From contig CAYGRM010000174.1 in NCBI GenBank assembly GCA_964352225.1, positions 1-13,309 on the forward strand: 13,309 bases of DNA. Reading direction: 5' to 3'. The stretch's first letter is position 1, and each line of letters opens with the position of its first letter. A program made the translations under genes and the position numbers. Shown piece by piece: positions 1 to 8,212 of this stretch. Below the pieces are notes generated by a model. The model was not told the origin of the DNA. It saw nothing but the letters and a program-made list of their open reading frames with translations, and searched no databases. Source of the stretch: CAJQQY01 sp964352225. Lineage in GTDB: Bacteria; Bacteroidota; Bacteroidia; Chitinophagales; Saprospiraceae.

Positions 1-1319
1 ATTTATATGCAGATGTAAAATCAGGAAAGAATACCATCTATCTTTCTATTTTTGAAAATAAAAAAGAGCTAGGGGAGGAAGGTTATGAAATGACAATTGA
101 CGAAAACTCTATTCAACTCCAAGGCAACTCTGCACAAGGAATTTTCAGAGGCGTGCAAACCTTGTTACAATTACTCCCTGCTACCATTGAAATGAAAACA
201 ATGCAAACTGGACCTTGGGAAATTGCTAGTGGGACGATTTACGATTTTCCGAATTATGAATATCGAGGAGCGATGATTGATGTGAGTCGTCATTTTTTTG
301 GAGTAGAAAAAGTAAAAGAATATATTGATCATTTGGCAAGATATAAAATGAATTATTTGCATATCCATTTGACCGACGACCAAGGTTGGAGAATAGAAAT
401 TAAAAAATGGCCGAACTTGACTAAGCGCGGAGCAAGTACTCAAGTAGGAGGTGGCAAAGGTGGTTTTTTTACTCAAGATGATTATCAAGAAATTGTGAAA
501 TATGCAGCGGATAGATATATTACAATCGTTCCTGAGATTGATATGCCCGGTCATACCAATGCTGCTCTGGCTTCTTACGCAGAATTAAATTGTGATGGAA
601 AAGCGAGAGATTTATACACGGGAATGCGAGTGGGTTTTAGTACGCTTTGCACTCGCAATGAAAATACTTATGAGTTTGTGGATGATGTAATTAAAGAATT
701 GGTGGCGATGACTCCTGGACCATATATTCATATCGGCGGCGACGAATCTCATTCGACTAAAAAGAAAGATTATATTTATTTCATTGATCGAGTGCAAGAC
801 ATTGTAAACAATCATGATAAGCAAATGATGGGCTGGGATGATATCACCGCAGGAAGTTTAAAATCAAATTCCATCGCTCAGCATTGGTCAAAAAAAGAAA
901 ATGCCCAAATTGCGGTTGGTCAAAATGTCAAAATTGTGATGTCGCCAGCCAGCAAAGCTTATCTGGATATGAAGTATGATTCGACCACCACTTTAGGCTT
1001 AAATTGGGCTGGATTTATTGAAGTAGATTCGGGCTATATTTGGAATCCCTCGACATTAATTAAAGGTGTTTCCAAAGAAAATATTTTAGGGATAGAATGC
1101 CCGCTTTGGACGGAGACGGTGACTAATTTGGAGGAGTTAGAATACTTAGTTTTTCCAAGATTAATCGGTTATGCAGAGATAGGCTGGACGAAGCAAGAAG
1201 ATAGAAATTGGGAAGATTATAAAAATCGGTTAGGCCATCACCAAGCTAGATTGGAAGTTTTAGACATTAATTATTATCCTTCGAAATTGGTTCCTTGGAA
1301 TAAGCCTACAGAAAAATAA
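1..1319 (+). CDS. Beta-N-acetylhexosaminidase, glycoside hydrolase family 20 (5' end missing)
   Basis: The frame is open from position 3 to the stop at 1317-1319, so the gene begins before the window; the first ATG at 90 is internal. The residues before and just after it resemble the end of the small N-terminal alpha/beta domain that precedes GH20 catalytic domains. Counting from that Met, the catalytic barrel begins near residue 57 (YRGAMIDVSRHF). It shows HLTDDQGWR (93-101), EIDMPGH (149-155), the family signature HIGGDES (214-220) with the catalytic Asp218-Glu219 pair, GWDD (248-251), AQHW (263-266) and CPLWTE (337-342). Family members remove terminal N-acetylglucosamine or N-acetylgalactosamine from chitooligosaccharides or glycans using the substrate acetamido group. 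The protein ends soon after the barrel with no T9SS C-terminal domain, which suggests a periplasmic or lipoprotein enzyme, but the export signal is out of view. Family assignment is secure; the natural substrate is not known. Confidence 0.95.
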   Translation, partial: LYADVKSGKNTIYLSIFENKKELGEEGYEMTIDENSIQLQGNSAQGIFRGVQTLLQLLPATIEMKTMQTGPWEIASGTIYDFPNYEYRGAMIDVSRHFFGVEKVKEYIDHLARYKMNYLHIHLTDDQGWRIEIKKWPNLTKRGASTQVGGGKGGFFTQDDYQEIVKYAADRYITIVPEIDMPGHTNAALASYAELNCDGKARDLYTGMRVGFSTLCTRNENTYEFVDDVIKELVAMTPGPYIHIGGDESHSTKKKDYIYFIDRVQDIVNNHDKQMMGWDDITAGSLKSNSIAQHWSKKENAQIAVGQNVKIVMSPASKAYLDMKYDSTTTLGLNWAGFIEVDSGYIWNPSTLIKGVSKENILGIECPLWTETVTNLEELEYLVFPRLIGYAEIGWTKQEDRNWEDYKNRLGHHQARLEVLDINYYPSKLVPWNKPTEK

Positions 1320-1393
1320 GTTAAGATAAAAAATTAATCGTTGCTTATAATTTACTGGTAATCAATAGATTAAGTTTTTTTTGAATATTTCAG

Positions 1394-1428
1394 AAAAGCT
1401 GTAACAATTATTTGTTACAGCTTTTTTT
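1394..1428. terminator. Rho-independent terminator, probably bidirectional
   Basis: A perfect 14-bp stem (1394-1407 with 1412-1425) closes a TTAT loop and continues into a T run to 1428. It lies 74 bp after the hexosaminidase stop. On the other strand the stem also ends in four T residues, and it lies just beyond the stop of the convergent small ORF at 1434, so it could end both transcripts. Confidence 0.9.
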
Positions 1429-1433
1429 ATGGT

Positions 1434-1607
1434 TCATAAACTAAGTCGTTGAAAAACTCGCATTGCATTACTTGACAAAACGAGATCTGATCCTAGTCTT
1501 TTCATTTCTAGAAAGAACTCAATAATTTCTCCTTCAAATCCTTTTTGTTCAAATGCCATGGTTTTGGTAATGTTGCCTCTTCCTGCAACATTGATTGTGA
1601 CTTTCAT
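1434..1607 (-). CDS. Small hypothetical protein, 57 aa
   Basis: On the minus strand an ATG at 1607-1605 opens 57 codons ending in TGA at 1436-1434. The product begins MKVTINVAGRGNITKTMAF and ends RVFQRLSL. It has no signal peptide, membrane segment or cysteine. The residues are a plausible mix for a small soluble cytoplasmic protein, with a possible beta strand first and a helix around residues 24-37. I do not recognise a family. Support comes from position: it fills the otherwise empty 484-bp space between the hexosaminidase and the giant gene, converges on the hairpin at 1394-1428, and is transcribed away from the giant gene. No clear ribosome binding site is visible, which is usual for this group. 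It could be a chance ORF. Confidence 0.45.
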   Translation of the reverse strand: MKVTINVAGRGNITKTMAFEQKGFEGEIIEFFLEMKRLGSDLVLSSNAMRVFQRLSL

Positions 1608-1622
1608 AATTCAAAGATTAAT

Positions 1623-1642
1623 AATATGGAAAAATCCATATT
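1623..1642. promoter_or_regulatory. Perfect 8-bp palindrome with AAAA spacer
   Basis: AATATGGA (1623-1630) is followed by AAAA and its exact reverse complement (1635-1642). It lies 16 bp upstream of the small minus-strand ORF start, in the region shared with the divergent giant gene. It could be a repressor site or an RNA hairpin at the 5' end of the small transcript. The function is inferred from position only. Confidence 0.35.
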
Positions 1643-1672
1643 TATTAAATAACCTAAATAAAATTCAATCTT

Positions 1673-1705
1673 TTGGATAAGTAGTCCTTATTGGTATTGA
1701 ATTTG
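1673..1705 (+). promoter_or_regulatory. Candidate Bacteroidota-type promoter for the giant gene
   Basis: The Bacteroidota housekeeping promoter has a TTG near -33 and a TAnnTTTG box near -7. Here TTG at 1673-1675 is followed after 22 bases by TGAATTTG (1698-1705), which matches the -7 box at all but one fixed position. Transcription would start near 1711 and leave a leader of about 90 bases. AT-rich DNA gives such matches by chance, so this is a weak call. Confidence 0.25.
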
Positions 1706-1715
1706 AATACATATA

Positions 1716-1731
1716 ATCTGTCTACACAGAT
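1716..1731. promoter_or_regulatory. Perfect 6-bp inverted repeat in the leader of the giant gene
   Basis: ATCTGT-CTAC-ACAGAT is a perfect hairpin. It sits inside a wider inverted pair, TTGGTAT (1691-1697) and ATACCAA (1730-1736). It lies just after the candidate promoter box at 1698-1705, where it could be an operator or a leader hairpin. The structure is seen directly; the role is inferred. Confidence 0.35.
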
Positions 1732-1803
1732 ACCAAAACTTCTTAAATTAACTAATAAAAGCCTAAATAATCCCAAGATATTTGGATTGATAACAATCAA
1801 CCC

Positions 1804-4800
1804 ATGAATAAAACTGTACAAAATTTTTTCTTCCTTTTTCTTTGTTTCATTTCATATCAAGGTTTGTCACAAACTTTGCAAGGGTCTTGTATTAAAGCAA
1901 ACTTTGGTATAGATGGTTATGTTTATGCCAATGGAAGTGAATATGTAGGTGCTGGGGCTATCATAAATACTAATAGTGCAGATGATTGGTTTTATAATGC
2001 TTCTATTTATCCTGGAACTGGTCGAAATGTAATTGATACGGCTGGATCAGCTTACTATAATTCAATTCTATTAAGTGGAACAAATACTTTTTTTGCTAGC
2101 CCAATGAGTCTTCCAGCCAACTCGGTAGTTGCTGGTAAAAGATGGCAAGATGCTACTTATGCACGTGATTATTTTGGTGGGACTGGAGCAACCGATTCTA
2201 CTTCTTATACCTCTGCGAGTAAAAATGGAGATCCTTTAGATTCATGGGCAACTGGCCCAGCTAATGTAACACCAAAGAATGATTTGATTGACTGCTATTC
2301 ACATATGAGAAGAGATGGTGAATTAGCAACAAGTCCTTTGTGGTTATTTTTAGGTTTTTCTAGAATCTCAACTAATGGAGAAAGTTATTTTGATGGAGAA
2401 TTATTTGCCAAAGATGTTGACTATGATCCTGTTACTGGCTTTTCATCTGCAGGAAATGAAGAAGGACATACTGCTTGGCAATTTGATACAGATGGTAATA
2501 TTACTGAAATTGGAGACATTGTAGTTACGGTTAATATGTCTACAAATGGTGCTCCCAATTTTGAAGTTAGAATATGGGTAAGACGGTTTGATTTTCAAAA
2601 TATTGATCCAGCAACATTTGATTTTGGGACTAACTTTGATGGGGCTTCTAATAGTTCAGTTTATGGTTATGCTGATATAGTTCCTCCTGCTGGGAATGAA
2701 TTTGGTTGTGGAGTTACGAATGAAGAAACGTGGGTTGCGCCACCTTGGGGAACCCTGAGTTCAGGTGGAAATTATAGTTTAGCATATGAACCAGGACAGT
2801 TTGTAGAAATAGGTTTAAATCTATTTGAATTTGGAATTGATCCGCAGGTAGTAGAGGGAATGGATGGTTGTGATTTGCCATTTAGTAATATTCTTTTTAA
2901 ATCACGTGCTTCAAATTCATTTACGGCTCAACTAAAAGATTTTAGTGGGCCTTTTGGATTTTTGAATTTGAATGAAGTAGAAATTCAACTAGCTGCAGAT
3001 TCTATTACTTGTTATAATCCAGTTATTCCAATAACTGTTGCAAATGATTTTCCAAATTATTATTATGAATGGTCAACCCCAGATGGGAATATTGTTGCCA
3101 ATATAAATGATACCTTAATATATGTAGATGCACCGGGAATGTATGTCCTAGCTTCAGCATTTATTGATGGGTGTGAATTGAAATATGATACTATCCATGT
3201 AAGTGCTTATACGGATTCACCTCCTGCAAATATTGTAAGTGATACGATTTATGATTGTAACAATGTAATTGCGAACTTATCGGCAGCAGATAGTGGGTAT
3301 GTTTATGCATGGCTTGGCCCAAGTAATGTGAGTTATTTTGGTCAGTCCATTTCCGTAACGGATCCTGGTATTTATTATTTATACGTACAGAATCAATATG
3401 GTTGTATTGGGATAGATTCAATTTATGTAATTGAATATCCATGTCAAGATGTATCGACTAATAATATATCTACTACGGTTATTCTAGATACTTTACCACC
3501 TTTTTTCACTCCGCCACCTGCGATTACAATTGATTGCGGATTTGATTATTTTGATTTAGGAATTACAGGAGATGTGTTTGATGAAACAGATAATTGTGAT
3601 CCTTTGATCGAAGCCATTTTTATCGACAGTTTTAATACAAACGGATACTGCTCTGGTACGGGGCAAATAATTAGAAATTGGATATTAACGGATGACTGTG
3701 GAAATGAGTTTCGTGCCTCCCAAGAAATTATTTTAATTGATACGATAGCTCCAGTTTTTTCAGCACCAAATGACGTGACAATAAATTGTGATGCGGACTT
3801 TTTGGATTTGAATTTAACGGGTGGATCGCCCGTTGTGATTGATGAATGTGATACAGTTTCAGTAATTGTAACTTATGTGGATAGTATTGAAGCAGATTTT
3901 AATTGTAATGGTCAAACTCGAATACAAAGAATTTGGTCAGCAATGGATGACTGTGGGAATACCTCACAAGACACTCAAATGATTATGATGGTTGACACAG
4001 TTGGTCCACAAATTTTTGGGGTACCAATTCTTCCTTCAGTAAGTTGTGATAGTGTACCCGATCCACCGATTGTTTTTGCAGTAGATAATTGTGATGCAAA
4101 TCCAAGCATCATTTTTACAGAAAATACAGCCTCGGCTACATGTCCTAATTCATACGTTTTAATTAGAACATGGACTGCAACTGATAATTGTGGGAATCAG
4201 ACCATACTTACTCAGGAGTTAAATGTGGAAGATATTTCTAATCCAACTATTTTAAGTTTTCCTAATGATATAACTATTTCATGTGATTCAGTTCCTCCGC
4301 CATTTGAGCCTGTTGTGGAAGATGATTGTGATTCAGAGATTGATATTGACTATAGCGAGCAGCAAATTTTTGGAAATTGTGAGGGAAATTATGTATTGAT
4401 TAGAAGTTGGATTTGGACAGACGATTGTGATAATGAATCTTCTGCTTTCCAAACTATTACTGTTCAAGATAATACACCTCCGACTTTTACTGCGCCAGCT
4501 GATGTAACGTTTGACTGTACAGTTGATTTAAATAATTTAGTAATAGTAGGTGATGTAACAGATGAAGCAGATAATTGTACTTCAATAATTGGAGAAGCAA
4601 CTTATACTGATAATGCCAATTATGTTTGTGTAGGAACTGGGGTGATAGAGCGAACTTGGAATTTAACTGATGCCTGTGGAAATGTAACTGAGTATGTTCA
4701 AACAATTACAATCTCAGATACTACTCCTCCGGTTTTTTCAATTCCAAGTGATATTACCATCGATTGTCATTTGGATGAAAATAATTTGACAGTAACGGGA

Positions 4801-7800
4801 GATGTTTTGGATGAATCAGATGATTGTGATAACACTTTGGGACAAGCCACTTATCAAGATATTATTGATGTCAATGCAAGTTGTTCTTCGGAAAGTAGTA
4901 TTACTAGAATTTGGAGTTTGGCAGACGATTGTGGAAATATTACTATTGATACCCAGTATATTTTAATCGTTGATACCATTGCTCCAACTTTTGATATGCC
5001 TGCTGATATCACCATTGATTGTCAAGTGGATAATGGAGATTTCACCATAGTAGGAGAGGCAACAAATGTAACAGATAATTGTGATCAGAATTTAGTTCCA
5101 ATAACCTATACTGATATTTTTACAGCTGATGGAAATTGTGTCGGAGCAGGAACAATCGAAAGAATTTGGACAATTGCTGATGAATGTGGAAACACTACAA
5201 TAGATACCCAATCAATAACATTAATTGATACTATTCCACCTGTTTTTTCTGTACCTGCTGATATTTCCTTGGACTGTGAACAAAATCCTAATGACTTAAA
5301 TTTGACGGGAGATGTTATAGATGAATTTGATAATTGTTTTACAGCACTAGGAGAAGCAACTTTTGTCGATAGCGTTTTAAATAATAATCCATGTGAAGGC
5401 TCGATGATTATTTTTAGATTATGGAGTTTAGAAGATGGTTGTGGAAATATAACTACTGAAACACAAACCATTTCTGTAGAAGATACGACACCTCCAGAAT
5501 TTTCAACCCCAGTAGATGCTACATTGAACTGTTTTTCTGAATTACAAGATTCTTTAGTTGTTGGAACAGCAACAATAATAAATGATAACTGCTCAATTTC
5601 GCCAGGAATTACTTATTTCCAAGATAGTATTCTAGTTAATGATTCTTGTAATTATTTAATTCAAAGAGCTTGGTTTGCGGAAGATGCTTGTGGAAATGTG
5701 GCAGTAGATACCCAGCTAATTATGATTGCTGATACCATTGCTCCTGTGTTTAATGAAAATTTAGATACGCTGGTAATTGGCTGTGATTCAATTCCACCTC
5801 CTGCAACTTTGACCGCTTCTGATAATTGTGATAGTTCGGTAGTAGTGCTTTTTTCAGAAACAATTATTCCTGGTTCATGTAATAATAATTATACAATACT
5901 CCGAACATGGACTGCAACTGATCGTTGCGGTAATGAAACTATTTATACTCAAAATTTAGAAGTTCAAGATAATGCTGAGCCTATTGTTTTTGCTTTTCCA
6001 GCAGATGTAACTGTAAGCTGTGATTCAATCCCTTTGGTAGAGATACAAAATGTGGAAGACAACTGTACAGTAAATATTACATTAGATTTTTCAGAAACTA
6101 ATACTAACGGTTCTTGCCCTAATGATTATATAATTACACGGACGTGGACATGGACAGACAATTGTAACAATACTTCTACATATTCTCAAAATATTACAGT
6201 ATTTGATAATACACCTCCAGTTTTTACTATTCCTGCAGACATTACAGTAGATTGTATAACAGATGTAAATGATTTAAATTTTACTGGAAATATTTCAAAT
6301 GCTTCTGATAATTGTGATGCACAAGTAGGAAATGTGGTTTATTCAGATGAAGTATTTTCTAATAGCTTTTGTGGAGAAAGTAGATTGATTCACCGAACTT
6401 GGTCATTGAGTGATTCATGTGGAAATACCATGTTTGATCTTCAAGTAATTACAGTTGTTGATACATTGCTTCCTTCATTTACCACTCCAAATGATGTGAC
6501 TATAAGTTGTGGTGATGATCCAAATGACTTGACTTTAGTAGGTGATGTAATCGATGAATTTGATTCTTGTACATCAGCAATAGGGGAGGCAACATATTCA
6601 GATAGTGTTTTGGTAAATACGCCTTGTGAAGGTGCATCAATAATATATAGAATTTGGAGGCTGGAAGATGATTGCGGAAATGAATTTCAAGATATTCAAA
6701 CGATTACTATTACTGATACTGATGCTCCTGTTTTTTCAAATATTCCACAAGATGTAACGGTTACTTGTGATTCGATTCCTCTGGCAATTGATCCAATGGT
6801 AATGGATAGCTGTGCTTCATTTACGCTAAATTATTCAGAAGTAAATACTGCAAGTTCTTGCTTAAATAATTTTATTTTAGAGAGAAAATGGATTGCAACT
6901 GATGCTTGTGGAAATCAAGATTCAGTCATTCAAATATTGACGGTGATAGATACTGTTGCACCTGTACTATCAAATATACCAATGGATATTACTGTGGATT
7001 GTGAAGATTTGCCTTCGGTTCCAGTTTTAAATTTTACAGATAATTGTAGCGATACAGTCTTTGTAGTTTTTTCTGAAAATACAAATGCAGGAGCTTGTAT
7101 TGATATTCAAATTGTTACAAGAAATTGGACGGCAACAGATGTTTGTGGAAATCAAATTTCTATTTCTCAACAAATCACTTTAAATCATTGTAGTCCACAG
7201 GCAGTTGTAACTTTACCACCTGATACAACTTTGTGTGAATTTGAACCAATTGATTTTGAAGTAAACTTAATTGGAAGCTATCCTTCTCCAGTTTACCAAT
7301 GGCAGTATACAACTGATACAACCTCGAGTTGGACAAATATTGCAGGAGCAACTAATTCGTTGTATTCTATCAATTCCGTTACATTGGCTGATGCTGGGTA
7401 TTATCAAGTTTTGGTTTCAAACAATATAGCTGACCTCAATGATACATTATGTAGTGTAATTTCAGATATAACTTATCTAGGGGTTTTACCGCATGCTCCT
7501 TTAACAAATTTAAATGATACTATTTGCGATGGTCAGGTTTTACTTTTTAATGGCCAAAATCTTACGACTACGGGGCAATATACTGCTAATTTAACCGCAG
7601 CAAATGGATGTGATAGTATTGTGATCATCGATTTATTAGTTCATCCAACTTACGAATTGACGCACCCTGATACGATTTGTTTTGGAGAAAATTATGCTTT
7701 TGGAAATGGTTCATTTTCGACAAGTGGGACTTATTCTTTTACCTTTTCGACCATCAATAATTGCGATAGTTTGGTACATTTAGAATTATTCGTTTATGAT

Positions 7801-7831
7801 GAAATTCAAACTAATTTAGCGGATACCATTT
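1804..7831 (+). CDS. Giant T9SS-secreted surface protein, N-terminal part up to the assembly gap
   Basis: This is the first 2,009 codons of a giant secreted protein; the reading frame runs into the N stretch at 7832. It starts with a signal peptide (residues 1 to about 23: Lys3, then a Phe/Leu-rich core and YQGLSQ), which supports the ATG at 1804. Residues about 24-390 form a Trp/Gly/Asp-rich module (for example DPLDSWATGP and KNDLIDCYSHMRRDG) of a kind I recall at the N-terminus of other large Bacteroidota surface proteins; I know no name for it. Two Ig/PKD-like domains follow (about 391-471 and 472-546). Then come 15 HYR-like repeats (about 565-1798), an Ig-like domain (about 1799-1895, containing DAGYYQVLVSN), and the first two GCDS repeats (from about 1907). 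The many paired cysteines and the scarcity of lysine fit an extracellular adhesin or gliding-type filament. The partner sequence at 7932-11908 completes it. The ligand is unknown. Confidence 0.9.
3496..7197 (+). repeat. Array of 15 HYR-like protein repeats (about 82 aa each)
   Basis: Fifteen consecutive units share the plan P-x-F-x-x-P-x-D-(V/I)-T-(I/V)-x-C, then DNC, a third Cys, R-x-W, (D/A)-D-x-C-(G/D/N)-N, and Q-x-(I/L)-x-V-x-D-(T/N). All 15 keep R-x-W and four cysteines, which suggests two disulfides per beta-sandwich. There are two subtypes: a long one of about 82-87 aa with a (T/V)G(D/E/N)-type motif before the second Cys, and a short one of about 78-80 aa with CDS(I/V)P or a close variant after the first Cys. 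In order they run L L S S L L L L L S S L L S S. HYR-like domains are extracellular Ig-like folds common in Bacteroidota adhesins. Confidence 0.85.
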
Positions 7832-8212
7832 NNNNNNNNNNNNNNNNNNNNNNNNNNNNNNNNNNNNNNNNNNNNNNNNNNNNNNNNNNNNNNNNNNNNN
7901 NNNNNNNNNNNNNNNNNNNNNNNNNNNNNNNTGGTGCATTTAGAATTATTCGTTTATGATGAAATTCAAACTAATTTAGCGGATACGATTTGTGATGGAG
8001 AAACCTTAATTTTCAATAGCCAAACGTTAACTGCAACTGGTCAATATACTGAAGTTTTAACAGCTACAAATGGTTGTGATAGTACGGTGATCATCGATTT
8101 ATTAGTTCATCCAACTTACGAATTGACACAACCCGATACGATTTGTTTTGGAGAAAATTATGCTTTTGGAAATGGTTCATTTTCGACAAGTGGGACTTAT
8201 TCTTTTACCTTT
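7621..8212 (+). repeat. Near-identical direct repeat flanking the assembly gap
   Basis: Positions 7621-7746 and 8087-8212 (126 bp each) differ at only three bases. In addition 7772-7831 and 7932-7991 (60 bp each) differ at only two. Together they show a double unit of two 51-aa repeats, 306 bp long. The rest of the array is much more diverged at DNA level, so this part duplicated or was homogenised recently. Confidence 0.9.
7832..7931. other. Assembly gap of 100 N inside the giant gene
   Basis: Exactly 100 N, the usual placeholder for a gap of unknown size. The frame is 1804-based to the left and shifted by one to the right, so the placeholder itself breaks the frame. A true length divisible by three restores one gene. 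Repeat spacing predicts -60 (the contigs simply overlap), 246, 552 or further steps of 306. Confidence 0.95.

Noticed and set aside
1778..1787. Second promoter-like box, GATATTTG, close to the giant gene start
   Set aside because: It would leave a leader of only about ten bases and has no well-spaced TTG partner that is better than the candidate at 1673-1705.
7832..7959. Open frame running through the N stretch and ending in a short unrelated tail
   Set aside because: The residues after the N run come from the wrong frame. The repeat sequence shows that the true frame after the gap is the one ending at 11908.
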